A stretch of DNA of 64,000 nucleotides from DTU024 sp964518875 (GCA_964518875.1 CAZFHI010000008.1:1-64000), one strand, 5' to 3'; shown: positions 10,081 through 19,524, numbered from the stretch's first letter. Numbers and translations are program-made. Notes: a model not told the origin generated them from the sequence alone.

Positions 10081-10344
10081 TTATTTGCGCAGCCCGAGCC
10101 TTGCGATTAATTCACGATAGCGTTCAATATCAGTGCGCATAAGGTAATCGAGCAGGCCGCGGCGCTGACCGACCATAAGCAAAAGCCCGCGCCTTGAGTG
10201 GTGATCGTTCTTGTTTTCTTTTAAATGCTCGTTCAGATGGTTTATACGATGCGTAAGCAAAGCTATCTGCACATCGGGCGAACCAGTGTCGTTCTCGTGG
10301 CGGCCATATTCCTTGATAATCTGCGCTTTAATTTCTTTGTCCAT
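10081..10344 (-). CDS. rpsO: 30S ribosomal protein S15
   Basis: 87 residues, close to the usual 88-89, with the family signature blocks VQIALLTHRINHLNEHLK and HHSRRGLLLMVGQRR, ending RYRELIARLGLRK. It binds 16S rRNA and helps assemble the platform of the small subunit. AGGAGG lies just upstream of the ATG. Gene order rpsO-pnp is conserved. A structured leader of about 100 bases precedes it. Confidence 0.98.
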   Translation of the reverse strand: MDKEIKAQIIKEYGRHENDTGSPDVQIALLTHRINHLNEHLKENKNDHHSRRGLLLMVGQRRGLLDYLMRTDIERYRELIARLGLRK

Positions 10345-10443
10345 AATAATCCTCCTAATATCGGGGCGGTAGCCCTTTTATTATCCCCAAGAACTGCCGA
10401 ATGCGTTGGAGAATCGCAGCCCGGCGTTCCGGTTCAAAACCGC
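10345..10443 (-). promoter_or_regulatory. Structured leader of rpsO
   Basis: The transcript leader from the predicted start near 10443 contains CGGTT-AACCG and GGGC-GCCC stems before the AGGAGG. S15 is known to repress its own mRNA by binding leader structures in several bacteria; that the same happens here is inference. Confidence 0.4.
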
Positions 10444-10449
10444 TTGAAT

Positions 10450-10478
10450 AATATACCACGGTTTCTGCCTTTTGTAAA
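10450..10478 (-). promoter_or_regulatory. Promoter for rpsO
   Basis: On the minus strand TTTACA (10473-10478) and TATATT (10450-10455) are 17 bases apart. The match and position make it the likely rpsO promoter. Confidence 0.7.
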
Positions 10479-10542
10479 CCGTCATATATTAAGCTTAGCA
10501 TTTTATATAATATTACTTGTAATCACAAAGGCTGTGAAAAAA

Positions 10543-10571
10543 AGCCGTACCGTTTTATTAACGATACAGCT
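10543..10571 (-). terminator. Intrinsic terminator after the 5'-nucleotidase
   Basis: An 11-bp stem with G-U pairs (AGCTGTATCGT against ACGGTACGGCT, minus strand) is followed by seven T residues. It ends the minus-strand transcript of the 5'-nucleotidase gene. Confidence 0.8.
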
Positions 10572-10625
10572 TTTTATTATGCTTAATAAAATGGTAATTT
10601 ATTCATTTATCAGCCACGCGTGTTT

Positions 10626-12665
10626 TTATTGTTCAATTGAAATACGTACTTCTTCCATATTCGGAGCGATTGGGCTTTCCGAAGTAGAATTAGCCTCAAA
10701 ATATGCCTGAAGCGCGTCTCGCATATAAGTCTTATCCAAGTAGACCAGTTGCTTTGCGTCATCAGCCATTTCCTTGGAATTATCCAACAGGTTGAACATA
10801 GTATATCCATCGCCGCCGCCTGCCAGGAAGCTGTTGATAACCACCTTATATCGGGCGTTCATGTTAAGCGGAGTACCGTCTGATAGAGTAACGGAAGTAA
10901 GCTTATTGCCATCTTCTGACGCCTTAAAGGCATAGGTCATACCGGCCACCTGAGGGAATTTGCCGTTTCCTTCAGGCCATGCAGAGATGCCGTTCTGCAA
11001 CGCATTCCAAATAGTCTCGCCGGAAGCTTCAACCAGCATCATATTATTATCAAAAGGAAGAACGGATGTTACTTCGCGTATTGAAACTTCCCCTGCATCC
11101 AGTTTGGCGCGAATACCGCCGCCGTTAACGATGCAAAGCTCAGCGCCATCTTCCGTGAAGAAATCAAGCAGCGCGTCTGTAACAAGGTTTGCAATGGGAG
11201 AATTCTGGCAGCGCACAAGCTCGGTAGACCAGGGCAAATCTTCCGCCAGATACCCAATGGTTTTTTCCAGCGCTGCATCCACCTGCGCGTTATACTTATC
11301 AACCAGCGCCTTTACATCAGGATTTTCAGCATAGGCGTCTGTCAGGAACAACTGGTTGCAGATAAAACCTGATACCTTGCCATCCAACACGTTCACGTTA
11401 ATCTGCGTAAGAGCTTCTCCGTGCTTACCGGGGTTAATAAGATATTGATTGTCCCCTATAATAGTGGGACGGCCTGCGATATCGTTGCCTCCGCCAATTG
11501 AAATGTCGATATCCTTTTCCTGAAGCATGAGATCGTCATTCTTATTGTGCAAGTGACTAAGCGCTATAATAAGATCGCATTTTTCCTTATCGCGTAGTTT
11601 GGCAACCATTTCGCCGCTCTTAGTAAGATCGTCGTCCCATGTTATATCCGCGGTATTGGCATAAAGCGTTGTTCCTGCTGAGTTATTATCGGTGCAGCCG
11701 AAAATTCCAATTTTAAGACCGGCAGCTTCACGAATTATGTAGTCGCCAAACTGTTTGGGATACAGGCTTTCCGCGTCTTCCGGCTGATGGCCTTCCTTGT
11801 ACCTGGTATTCGCGGACAACATGTCGTATTCCGCATTATCAGAAAGACGAAGCAGGTTCTCAAAAGTATAGTCAAAGTCATGGTTGCCCAGTACTGTTGC
11901 GTCAAGATCCAATGCGTTCAATGCTGCAACGCTCACGTCTCCCAGCGTAATGTTAGCGAGCGTAGTGTTGTAGGGAGAGTCGCCGCCGTCGACATACAGC
12001 ACGTTTTCTTCGCCGATTTCCTTACGCACTTCGTCCATTATGGTTTTGATGCGCGCAACAGAGCCGATATTAAAATTGCCGTCTGATGATGTGTATGGAA
12101 TATAGTTGCCATGAATATCGGACGTTGCAAATACTGCAACAATTTGAAGCTTGTCGGCCAGTTTATAAATTATATTTTGCGCAGCTTCAACCGTTATAAT
12201 GTCATCCGTCAGCTGTTCATTAGTGAAAACGCCGTCGGCAACCGCTAATGAAAGATGATCAATATTAAGATCGGCGCCATACAGGCCCCTGGCAACAGCA
12301 AGAGCAAATTCCTTTTGGGTTACAGGCTTGCTCGGGCGGAATGAAAGGTTGTCGCTATCCAGCCCCATAAGGCCCGCATTTATTACAGCCTCAATCTCTG
12401 GCTGTGTTTCGTAGGAAACGCAATCCTTGGCGGCGGAGACAACGTTAGCGGAAACAACCGCCCCGTTGGAAGCTGAGTAACCGAGGTTGCGCGGAGTAGT
12501 TTCAAACTCCGGTATGTTCATGGGATGCACATCCGCTAGTGCGAACAAATCGTCCAGCATCACAGCGGCTGTTGCGCGGGTTAAATTTTCCTCTGCTGCT
12601 GTACCAGGCATAACGCTGAACAACAGCATAAAGGAAATCAGAATTGAAAAAATTTTTTTCATCAA
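10626..12665 (-). CDS. Secreted 5'-nucleotidase / cyclic phosphodiesterase with SLH-like N-terminus
   Basis: Calcineurin-like metallophosphatase of the UshA/YfkN family that releases phosphate from extracellular nucleotides. 679 residues: signal peptide (cleavage near residue 24, TAAEE), an S-layer-homology-type region (about 25-165, with FRPSKPVTQKEFALAVARG), then the metal-binding domain with SDIHGN, GGDSPYN and GNHDFDY, and a C-terminal 5'-nucleotidase domain with NGGGIRAKL and FLAGGGDGYTMF, which bind the nucleotide. The SLH part suggests attachment to cell-wall polymer. Ribosome site GAAAGGAG. It forms its own unit between a terminator and a divergent nitroreductase. Exact nucleotide preference cannot be read. 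Confidence 0.88.
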   Translation of the reverse strand: MMKKIFSILISFMLLFSVMPGTAAEENLTRATAAVMLDDLFALADVHPMNIPEFETTPRNLGYSASNGAVVSANVVSAAKDCVSYETQPEIEAVINAGLMGLDSDNLSFRPSKPVTQKEFALAVARGLYGADLNIDHLSLAVADGVFTNEQLTDDIITVEAAQNIIYKLADKLQIVAVFATSDIHGNYIPYTSSDGNFNIGSVARIKTIMDEVRKEIGEENVLYVDGGDSPYNTTLANITLGDVSVAALNALDLDATVLGNHDFDYTFENLLRLSDNAEYDMLSANTRYKEGHQPEDAESLYPKQFGDYIIREAAGLKIGIFGCTDNNSAGTTLYANTADITWDDDLTKSGEMVAKLRDKEKCDLIIALSHLHNKNDDLMLQEKDIDISIGGGNDIAGRPTIIGDNQYLINPGKHGEALTQINVNVLDGKVSGFICNQLFLTDAYAENPDVKALVDKYNAQVDAALEKTIGYLAEDLPWSTELVRCQNSPIANLVTDALLDFFTEDGAELCIVNGGGIRAKLDAGEVSIREVTSVLPFDNNMMLVEASGETIWNALQNGISAWPEGNGKFPQVAGMTYAFKASEDGNKLTSVTLSDGTPLNMNARYKVVINSFLAGGGDGYTMFNLLDNSKEMADDAKQLVYLDKTYMRDALQAYFEANSTSESPIAPNMEEVRISIEQ

Positions 12666-12798
12666 CTATTCTCTCCTTTCAAGTTGTCACTTTATCCTTT
12701 GCGTCCAAACTCACAGTTTAACTATAGCACATATTATATGAATACACAGAGGGCAAACAGTAAAGATTGTGTAAAATCATAAAACTCTCACAAGCAAA

Positions 12799-12827
12799 TT
12801 GCTCATATTGAAAACTTTGGCTATATT
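12799..12827 (+). promoter_or_regulatory. Likely promoter for the nitroreductase-rarA-HD operon
   Basis: TTGCTC (12799-12804) and TATATT (12822-12827) are 17 bases apart, about 50 bases before the preferred start at 12879. An overlapping TTGAAA/TAAACT pair is possible. The remaining 12666-12798 gap shows nothing else clear. Confidence 0.5.
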
Positions 12828-12878
12828 GTGATAAACTTTATGTACAGGCAGATTTTAAATGTTTTTTGGGAGGATCAA

Positions 12879-13634
12879 ATGTCAAAAACAGAGCTTAATA
12901 ATATTTTTGATAAAAAAGATTTATCGCTGTGGTTAAAGAACATACCAAAGCGTATAAGCCTTAGACATTTTACGGAAAATACTCCTCTTGAAGATGTTAA
13001 CGCGCTTGAATATAAGCTTGCCCGCATACATTTTGACGGCGTGCGGCTCAATATAGCTAAAAATGACGGCCGGCAGGATATAATAATACCGTTGCCATTT
13101 TTCCCGGCATTTGAAAATGTTTATTATTACATAGCCGTAATTATAGACGCGACTATGCCCTTAAGCACGTTTTACGCAGGCTTTTTAGGCGAAGCTATGG
13201 TGCTTGAAGTGACAAGCCTTAATCTTAACTCCTGCTGGATGAGCGGAAACTTTAAAAGAAGCGCATGCAAAGTAAAGCTTAATGAAGAGGAAAAGCTTAT
13301 AGCCGTTATACCGTTCGGCGCGCCTCTTGGCAGCAACAAGGGTAAGGGCAGAAAAAGCCTTAACGCGCTTTGCAGGGACAACCCGAGCACCTGGCCGCTT
13401 TGGGCTTACAACGCCGCGGAATCAGTACGCCGCGCGCCTTCTGCCGTGAACAGGCAACCCTGGCGCTTTGATTTTACCGGGAATACGCTTCGCATTCAAT
13501 TCAAAAAAATAAACAGTCTTGACGCAGGAATAGCCTGCCTGCATGCCATTTGCAGCCTTAACAGCGTAAAATACCGCTGCTTTATAGATGTTAATTCTGA
13601 CTGCTGCGACTTTTTCGTGGAGGACAACGAATGA
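12879..13634 (+). CDS. Nitroreductase-family FMN protein (TM1586 type)
   Basis: 251 residues from ATG 12879, which has GGGAGG five bases upstream; an ATG 17 codons earlier (12828) is open but has no ribosome site. The fold is two nitroreductase half-domains in one chain: an N-terminal half with RISLRHFT, typical of FMN phosphate contact, and a C-terminal half with APSAVNRQPWRF, the hallmark of the TM1586-like putative nitroreductases. The protein probably binds FMN and uses NAD(P)H, but the substrate is unknown. Its stop overlaps the rarA start by four bases (ATGA), so the two are translationally coupled. Confidence 0.82.
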   Translation: MSKTELNNIFDKKDLSLWLKNIPKRISLRHFTENTPLEDVNALEYKLARIHFDGVRLNIAKNDGRQDIIIPLPFFPAFENVYYYIAVIIDATMPLSTFYAGFLGEAMVLEVTSLNLNSCWMSGNFKRSACKVKLNEEEKLIAVIPFGAPLGSNKGKGRKSLNALCRDNPSTWPLWAYNAAESVRRAPSAVNRQPWRFDFTGNTLRIQFKKINSLDAGIACLHAICSLNSVKYRCFIDVNSDCCDFFVEDNE

Positions 13635-14926
13635 CTTTGTTTGACTTTGCTGACAGGGACGACAGCAAGAACCGCCCATTAGCGGACCGTATGCGTCCCC
13701 GCAATCTTGACGAATTCTTCGGACAGGAGCATATAGTAGGCAAAGGGCGGTTGCTCAGGCGAGCGATAGAAATAGACAGGCTTACAAGCAGCATATTCTG
13801 GGGGCCTCCGGGTACCGGCAAAACAACCCTTGCGAATGTAATCGCGCAGCTTACAAAATCCGCGTTTGTAAGGATGAACGCCGTTACAAGCGGCGTTGCG
13901 GATGTGCGCGAAGTATTAAAGCAGGCGAAAGACAGGCAAAAAATGTACGGAAAGTCCACCTACCTCCTGCTTGACGAATGCCATCGCTGGAGCAAAGCGC
14001 AGTCTGACAGTATTTTGCCCGCAATAGAGCAGGGAGTTATAAAGTTTATAGGCTCTACTACTGAAAACCCCATGGTATCCATGACGCCCGCAATAGTTTC
14101 AAGATGCCGCCTGTTTCATTTTAATCCGCTAAATCAGAACGACGTAAAAAACATTTTGCTTTTGGCCGTTAACGATAGCGAACGCGGGCTTGGAAAACTG
14201 AACGTGGAAATAGAAAAAGACGCGCTTGATCATCTGATATTCGTATCTAACGGAGACGCAAGAATGGCGCTTAACGCTCTTGAGCTTGCGGCACTTACGA
14301 CGCCGACGGTAAAGGGTAAAATTACAATAACGCTTGATATAGCCCAGGAAAGCATACAAAAACCTGTTCTTCGCATGGACGATAATTTGTATTACGACAT
14401 GCTTTCAGCGTTTTGCAAGTCGCTGCGCGGTTCAGACAGCGATGCCGCTCTATTGTGGTTTTCCCGCCTTCTGTACGCAGGCTGCGACCCCATGCTTTTA
14501 GCAAGGCGCATAATAGCCCACGCAAGCGAAGACGTAGGACTTGCCAATCCAGACGCCATGGTGCAGGCTGTAAGCGCTGCGCAGGCGCTTAAAATTATAG
14601 GCATGCCTGAAGCAAGGCTTAGCCTTACGCAGGCAATAATAGCCGTATGCGAAAGTCCGAAATCAAACAGCGTTGTTATAGCAATGGACAAAGCTAAGTC
14701 GGACGCCGAAAAAGGAGATTTAGGCGCCGTACCCATGTATCTGCGCGACACGCATTATAAGGGCGCGGAAAAAACAGGCGCGGGCAAAGGCTATCTTTAC
14801 CCGCACGACTTTGAAAACCATTATGTAGAGCAGAACTATATGCCGGAAGGATTTGAAAACACCGTATATTACACTCCCGGCAAGTTGGGATTTGAAAAAA
14901 ATATAAAAAAACAAAAGGACAAATAA
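13631..14926 (+). CDS. rarA: Replication-associated recombination ATPase RarA (MgsA)
   Basis: AAA+ clamp-loader-like ATPase that acts at stalled replication forks. 431 residues with the RarA order: N-terminal PLADRMRPRNLDEFFGQEH, Walker A GPPGTGKTT (about 58-66), Walker B LLLDECHR (usually DEIHR), sensor GSTTENP, then the C-terminal tetramerisation and MgsA domain with YLRDTHYKGAEK. The Ile-to-Cys change in the Walker B box keeps the acidic pair. Coupled to the nitroreductase upstream and one base from the HD phosphohydrolase downstream, so probably one operon. Confidence 0.95.
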   Translation: MTLFDFADRDDSKNRPLADRMRPRNLDEFFGQEHIVGKGRLLRRAIEIDRLTSSIFWGPPGTGKTTLANVIAQLTKSAFVRMNAVTSGVADVREVLKQAKDRQKMYGKSTYLLLDECHRWSKAQSDSILPAIEQGVIKFIGSTTENPMVSMTPAIVSRCRLFHFNPLNQNDVKNILLLAVNDSERGLGKLNVEIEKDALDHLIFVSNGDARMALNALELAALTTPTVKGKITITLDIAQESIQKPVLRMDDNLYYDMLSAFCKSLRGSDSDAALLWFSRLLYAGCDPMLLARRIIAHASEDVGLANPDAMVQAVSAAQALKIIGMPEARLSLTQAIIAVCESPKSNSVVIAMDKAKSDAEKGDLGAVPMYLRDTHYKGAEKTGAGKGYLYPHDFENHYVEQNYMPEGFENTVYYTPGKLGFEKNIKKQKDK

Positions 14927-14927
14927 T

Positions 14928-15509
14928 ATGGCACACCATTTTTTCGCTTACCTGTCAAGAATGAAATATATAGCGCGCTGGGGACTTATGCGCAACATGC
15001 TTCCTGAAAACGATATGGAGCACTCCATGCAGGCGGCTATGTTCGCGCACGCCATAGCGGTAATAGGCAACGAGCGCTATAACAAAAATTACGATGCGGA
15101 GCATATAATGGCGCTTGCGCTTTACCATGACGCGAGCGAAGTTATAACAGGCGATCTTCCAACGCCTGTAAAGCACAACAACGCCGCAATTAAAAAAGAG
15201 TATAACAAAATAGAAGAAATCGCCGTGGAGAGGCTTTTGTTTATGCTGCCTCAGGACTTAGTAAAATACTACAGGCCTCTTATATCGGCGGATACTAAAA
15301 CGCCTGAATGGCGTATAGTCAAGGCGGCGGACCGCATATGCGCTTATGTAAAATGCCTTGAAGAAAAAGCGGCCGGAAACATGGAGTTTGCTCAGGCTGA
15401 AAGCGGCATATTAAGCTCCATACGCGCAATAGAGCTTCCTGAAGTAAAGGACTTTATGGACGAATTCATACCGGGCTTCGCGATGACGCTTGACCAGATA
15501 TCCAAGTAA
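14928..15509 (+). CDS. HD-domain 5'-deoxynucleotidase (YfbR-like)
   Basis: 193 residues resembling YfbR, which removes the phosphate from deoxyribonucleoside 5'-monophosphates. Metal ligands of the HD superfamily are visible: His in DMEHSMQAA (about 28), the HD pair in LYHDASEVITGD (about 67-68), and Asp in SADTKTPEWRIVKAADRI (about 127 region). LRNMLPEN and GDLPTPVK are characteristic of the family. It follows rarA by one base and shares its transcript, linking nucleotide-pool clean-up with replication repair. Substrate assignment is by family. Confidence 0.85.
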   Translation: MAHHFFAYLSRMKYIARWGLMRNMLPENDMEHSMQAAMFAHAIAVIGNERYNKNYDAEHIMALALYHDASEVITGDLPTPVKHNNAAIKKEYNKIEEIAVERLLFMLPQDLVKYYRPLISADTKTPEWRIVKAADRICAYVKCLEEKAAGNMEFAQAESGILSSIRAIELPEVKDFMDEFIPGFAMTLDQISK

Positions 15510-15755
15510 AACTTGCGTTAATAATAATATATATAGTTAATAAATATATTTAAAGATTTAAAGTATCTCGCAAGCTGTTAAGTATCTTGGGATTTCTCCC
15601 CTGGTCTTCGCATCGCAGTTTTGCTTTTTATAAAAATAGCGTTTTTCAGTAATTTTTTGCTTAAAACTTAATATATATTTATAATTAAATTTATGTATTG
15701 ATTAAAAGTTTTTAATTCCTGTTTTGCTTAAAAGCGTGTCTTTAAGAATTAAGCT
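15510..15755. other. AT-rich convergent gap, no gene
   Basis: The 246 bases between the HD nucleotidase and nrdR, which face each other, hold no usable reading frame. CTTGCG near 15512 and CGCAAG near 15569 are complementary but far apart; no clear terminator with a T tract was found. Confidence 0.5.
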
Positions 15756-16214
15756 CTACTTTTTATCCTTCATCATGTTGCGCAGCTCCTGCATAAAGCT
15801 TGGTATATCCGTAAACTGTCTGTAAACAGAGGCAAAGCGCACATAAGCTACCTCGTCCAATTCGCGCAGTTCATCCATAACCATTTCCCCTATCTGCTTT
15901 GTAGTTACTTCTTGCTTTAAGCTGTTGTACGCCATCTGCTCTACCTTGGAAACTATGTCGTCTATTTGGTTTGCAGTTACGGGCCTTTTATGGCACGCAT
16001 GTATAATGCCAGACCTTATTTTATCAGGCATGAAAAGTTCTCTCGTGCTGTCTTTTTTTATTACAAGCAGCTGCACGTGCTCCAGTTTTTCATACGTAGT
16101 AAAGCGCTTGCCGCAGCTTGCGCATTCGCGTCTGCGCCTTATGCTCGTTTTATCCTCCGCAGGGCGTGAATCCACAACGCGGCTGTCCTCTCCTCCACAA
16201 AACGGACATTTCAT
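15756..16214 (-). CDS. nrdR: Transcriptional repressor NrdR
   Basis: 152 residues, the normal NrdR length. It represses ribonucleotide reductase genes in response to dATP/ATP. The zinc ribbon is complete: C3-x2-C6 in MKCPFCGGEDS and C31-x2-C34 in CASCGKRFTTYE; the ATP-cone follows (VIKKDSTRELFMPDKIRSG). No ribonucleotide reductase gene is present in the window, so its targets lie elsewhere. AAGGGGG precedes the ATG. It lies 27 bases downstream of the serine hydrolase stop in transcription order reversed: nrdR is downstream in coordinate but upstream genes are on the same strand, so both can share a transcript. Confidence 0.96.
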   Translation of the reverse strand: MKCPFCGGEDSRVVDSRPAEDKTSIRRRRECASCGKRFTTYEKLEHVQLLVIKKDSTRELFMPDKIRSGIIHACHKRPVTANQIDDIVSKVEQMAYNSLKQEVTTKQIGEMVMDELRELDEVAYVRFASVYRQFTDIPSFMQELRNMMKDKK

Positions 16215-16241
16215 AGTATTCCCCCTTAAATAAATTATATT

Positions 16242-17423
16242 TTAAAAACCGTTTCCGGTTAAATAATCATATGCTACGTCCATTACTGCGCGGCTTATAT
16301 TGCCTACATGATTTGTCATCTTCTTTGAGCATCCGTTTGTAAGCAGCACAACTGAGGCGTCAAGATCCGGACAAAAATAGGCGTTGCAGACAAACTCTTC
16401 TATCATGCCCTGATGACCGTACCATTTTACCGGAGTCATATCGTTTAAAGAAATATCCACATTAAGCCCGTAACTGCTTTTTTCTGTTTTTACAGAAGAA
16501 TTTGGAATCGTGGCCTGGTTTGTGCGCATGAGCTTTATTGTTTCAGGGTTTAAAAGTCTCACATTGTCAACAACGCCGTCCTTGCAAAGAACATATGCAA
16601 GGCGAGCAAGATCCCTCGCGGAAATGTACAGCCCGCCGACCGTTTTGTAGTAATGGTTCTTATAGTCGCTCGTATCATTATAGTATCCTGAATTCTTTTT
16701 CATACGCTCCGCGGAAATTATAACATTGCCGTCTTTCTTAAAGCGCCAGCTTACAGTATTTATATCCTCTATTAAAGATACGTTATACGCGGCTTCTATG
16801 TTAAGAGGGCCAAAAACCTGCTGCTTCATAAACTGGTCTGCGCTCATGCCGCTCAGACATTCTATTACAGCTCCCAACAGGCCGCCGTTTAGATTGGCGT
16901 ACTGATATCTGGTCCCTGGCGCATAGTCGTTCCATTGTTTGTTTGTGTTTCTGTTCGGCGTTAAAAGCCATTCAAGATCATGTTTCCTCGATCCAAAATT
17001 GCTGTCGCCAGATATTGAAGAAGTGTGGCTCATAACCTGTCTTAGCGTTACCGGAGTTGATTTATAATGCGGGTTGCCCACCCGAAATTTAAAATACTGG
17101 CTCAAATCTGTGTCCAAATCTATAAAGTTCTGTTCAACAAGGCGCATAACGCCTATTGCGGTAACCATTTTAGCTACGGAAGCGGTATGAAATTTGGTTT
17201 GAGCGTTTACAGGCATATCGCGTTTCCCCTGTCTTCCGTAATAATACTCATATACGATTTTGCCGTTTTTAACTATTGCTATTGCGCCGCCCACCGTGCT
17301 GTATTTGCGCAAAACGTCGTTGAAACGATCATCCCAGGGGTTATGGAAAGGGTATATATCAGCGCTCGCTAAAAAAGGCATAAGCAGCGCTGCGCACAGC
17401 AGTACTGCAAAAAACTTCTTCAT
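16242..17423 (-). CDS. Secreted serine hydrolase, beta-lactamase/PBP-C type
   Basis: 393 residues from ATG 17423, which has AAGGAGG before it; an upstream in-frame ATG at 17510 would bury the signal peptide and is rejected. Signal peptide MKKFFAVLLCAALLMPFLAS, cleavage near residue 20. The class-C beta-lactamase/esterase active site is complete: SxxK as SVAK, Tyr-x-Asn as YAN, and the third box HxG as GHQG. Such proteins act as D-Ala-D-Ala carboxypeptidases, peptidoglycan amidases or esterases; the substrate is unknown. A second, membrane-bound member of the same family lies near 44-45.7 kb. Confidence 0.85.
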   Translation of the reverse strand: MKKFFAVLLCAALLMPFLASADIYPFHNPWDDRFNDVLRKYSTVGGAIAIVKNGKIVYEYYYGRQGKRDMPVNAQTKFHTASVAKMVTAIGVMRLVEQNFIDLDTDLSQYFKFRVGNPHYKSTPVTLRQVMSHTSSISGDSNFGSRKHDLEWLLTPNRNTNKQWNDYAPGTRYQYANLNGGLLGAVIECLSGMSADQFMKQQVFGPLNIEAAYNVSLIEDINTVSWRFKKDGNVIISAERMKKNSGYYNDTSDYKNHYYKTVGGLYISARDLARLAYVLCKDGVVDNVRLLNPETIKLMRTNQATIPNSSVKTEKSSYGLNVDISLNDMTPVKWYGHQGMIEEFVCNAYFCPDLDASVVLLTNGCSKKMTNHVGNISRAVMDVAYDYLTGNGF

Positions 17424-17451
17424 ATTAACCTCCTTAATCTTTACTCTTTCT

Positions 17452-17480
17452 ATTGTATAGATAAAGCTTATCAATTTCAA
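17452..17480 (-). promoter_or_regulatory. Promoter for the secreted serine hydrolase
   Basis: TTGAAA (17475-17480) and TACAAT (17452-17457) on the minus strand with 17 bases between, about 30 bases before the start codon. Confidence 0.7.
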
Positions 17481-17547
17481 GTAAAAATAATTGTTTTGCG
17501 CTGGCCGCAAGCCGTCCCGCTTTTAATAATTTATTTTTTTAGCCTTA

Positions 17548-17556
17548 TGCTATAAT
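17548..17556 (+). promoter_or_regulatory. Extended -10 promoter for the FMN-binding reductase
   Basis: TGCTATAAT gives a TG-n-TATAAT extended -10. No good -35 box lies upstream, only a T-rich stretch, which is normal for extended -10 promoters. It is about 41 bases before the ATG. Confidence 0.55.
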
Positions 17557-17596
17557 TTACTCATAGGCTTACGCCTTAAATATAAAGGGGGTAATT

Positions 17597-19462
17597 ATGA
17601 AAAAACTGTCCGCAATTATTATGAGCATTGCTCTCTTGCTGTCCATCATACCGGCTTTTGCCGCAGTAAGCGGCGAATTTACCGGTAAAGCTACTGGCTT
17701 CGGGGATGAAGTCAGCGTTACGCTCACAATCAAAGACGATAAAATCGTAAGCGTTTCAGCTGAAGGCGCAAGCGAAACCCAGGGAATAGGCTCCAACGCT
17801 GTTGAAATACTTCCGGAAAAGATAAGCGAAACCGGCAGCATAGGCGTAGAAACTGTAAGCGGCGCAACCATTACTTCAGAAGCGCTCCTGGAAGCCGCAG
17901 GAAACGCATTATCCAGCGCCGGGCTTAACCCTGACGACTACATGCAGAAATCCTCTGACGAAGCTAAAAAAGAACCCGTCGTGCTTGACTGCGACATAGT
18001 TGTAGTAGGCGCAGGCGGCGCTGGAATGACGGCTGCAATAAGCGCCGCAGATCAAGGCAAAAAAGTAATACTCATAGAGAGCCAATCCATGGTTGGCGGC
18101 AACACGGTAAGGGCGACCGGCGGCATGAACGCGGGCAAAACTCCAGTGCAGGATACAAACGATTTTAATGAAACAGCCGGAGTAGAAAAAACGCTTGGAA
18201 AAGCCAAGGATTTTCCTGACAACGCCCGCATACATGAACTTACGCAAATCGTTCAGAAGCAGTTTGACGAATATAAAGCAAATCCGGAAGGCTATTTCGA
18301 TTCCGCAGAACTTATGCAGCTTGACACGCTTATAGGCGGCAAGGGCATCAACAATCCTGAGCTCGTGAAGACGTTCGCAGAAAGCAGCGCATCAGCAGTA
18401 GAGTGGCTGAATGAAAACAGCATTGCGCTTACTAATGTTTCAAGCCTTGGCGGCGCCTCTGTAAAGCGCACTCACAGGCCCGTAGGCGAAGACGGAAAAA
18501 CAATATCCATAGGCAGCTATCTGGTGCCGCGTCTTGAAGAAAACGTGAGAGAAAGAAATATAGAGCTTATTCTTAACCTTGAAGCCGTAAGCCTTATAGA
18601 AAATGACGGCAGAATCACAGGCGTTAAGGCAAAAGGAGATCTCGGCGACGACGTAACAATAAACGCGGGCGCTGTAATATTATCCACAGGCGGTTTTGGC
18701 GCAAACCTTGATATGGTTGAACAGTTAAAACCTGAGCTTAAAGGCTTTATGACGACCAACGCTTCCGGCGCTCAGGGCGCTGGAATTAAAATGGCCCAAG
18801 AAGCTGGCGCCGCGGTTGTAGATATGAAAGAAATACAAATACACCCAACCGTTCAGTTTGATACTTCCGCCCTTATAACAGAAGGCCTGCGCGGAGACGG
18901 CGCAATACTTGTAAACGCGGAAGGCAGGCGCTTTACAGACGAAGTCGCCACTCGCGATGTAGTATCCGCAGCTGAAATAGCGCAGCCCGGCAGCTTCAGC
19001 TACCTTATAGTAGATAAAAACATGGCTGACGCTTCAAGCGTAATTGCAGGATATATCAAAAAAGGCTTTACAACGGAAGGCGAAAGCGTAGCGGATCTGT
19101 CAGATAAGCTCGGTATGGACGCAGCGGTTCTGCAAAGCACGCTTGACGCCTGGAACGAATGTGTAAAAAGCGGAGAGGACAAAGAGTTCGGCAGGACAAG
19201 CTTTACAAACCCGCTTGACACAGCGCCATATTATGCCATAAAGGTAACCGCCGGCATTCATCACACCATGGGCGGCCTTAAAATAGACGAAAACACCCAT
19301 GTGCTTAATGAAAGCGGTCAAGCTATACCGGGCCTTTTCGCAGCCGGCGAAGTAACAGGCGGAATACACGGCGCAAACCGTCTTGGCGGCAACGCCGTCG
19401 CCGACATAGTTGTATTCGGCAGGATAGCGGGCATGCAGGCAGCCGAAAGCTTAGATAAATAA
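17597..19462 (+). CDS. Secreted flavin reductase: FMN-binding domain plus fumarate-reductase-like FAD domain
   Basis: 621 residues of the flavocytochrome-c/urocanate-reductase class that passes electrons to a small organic acceptor outside the membrane. Signal peptide to about AFAA (residue 22). FMN-binding domain about 25-110, with the attachment motif SGATITS, whose Thr is normally esterified to FMN by ApbE. Then the FAD domain: GAGGAGMTAAISAA (about 135-148), GGNTVRATGGMNAG, and a C-terminal GANRLGGNAVADIVVFGR. No heme motifs. It stands alone with an extended -10 promoter and a strong terminator. The acceptor (fumarate, urocanate, acrylate-like compounds) cannot be read. A paralogue lies at 38.8-40.6 kb. 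ApbE is not in the window. Confidence 0.88.
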   Translation: MKKLSAIIMSIALLLSIIPAFAAVSGEFTGKATGFGDEVSVTLTIKDDKIVSVSAEGASETQGIGSNAVEILPEKISETGSIGVETVSGATITSEALLEAAGNALSSAGLNPDDYMQKSSDEAKKEPVVLDCDIVVVGAGGAGMTAAISAADQGKKVILIESQSMVGGNTVRATGGMNAGKTPVQDTNDFNETAGVEKTLGKAKDFPDNARIHELTQIVQKQFDEYKANPEGYFDSAELMQLDTLIGGKGINNPELVKTFAESSASAVEWLNENSIALTNVSSLGGASVKRTHRPVGEDGKTISIGSYLVPRLEENVRERNIELILNLEAVSLIENDGRITGVKAKGDLGDDVTINAGAVILSTGGFGANLDMVEQLKPELKGFMTTNASGAQGAGIKMAQEAGAAVVDMKEIQIHPTVQFDTSALITEGLRGDGAILVNAEGRRFTDEVATRDVVSAAEIAQPGSFSYLIVDKNMADASSVIAGYIKKGFTTEGESVADLSDKLGMDAAVLQSTLDAWNECVKSGEDKEFGRTSFTNPLDTAPYYAIKVTAGIHHTMGGLKIDENTHVLNESGQAIPGLFAAGEVTGGIHGANRLGGNAVADIVVFGRIAGMQAAESLDK

Positions 19463-19475
19463 TTACTTCTCTATA

Positions 19476-19512
19476 AAAAAGCGGGCGCTCGTTAAATGAG
19501 CGTCCGCTTTTT
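19476..19512. terminator. Bidirectional intrinsic terminator
   Basis: AAAAAGCGGGCGCTC pairs with GAGCGTCCGCTTTTT across a 7-base loop, with A and T tracts on both sides. It ends both the flavin reductase (plus) and the corrinoid transporter operon (minus). Confidence 0.9.
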
Positions 19513-19524
19513 ACTTCAAAAACA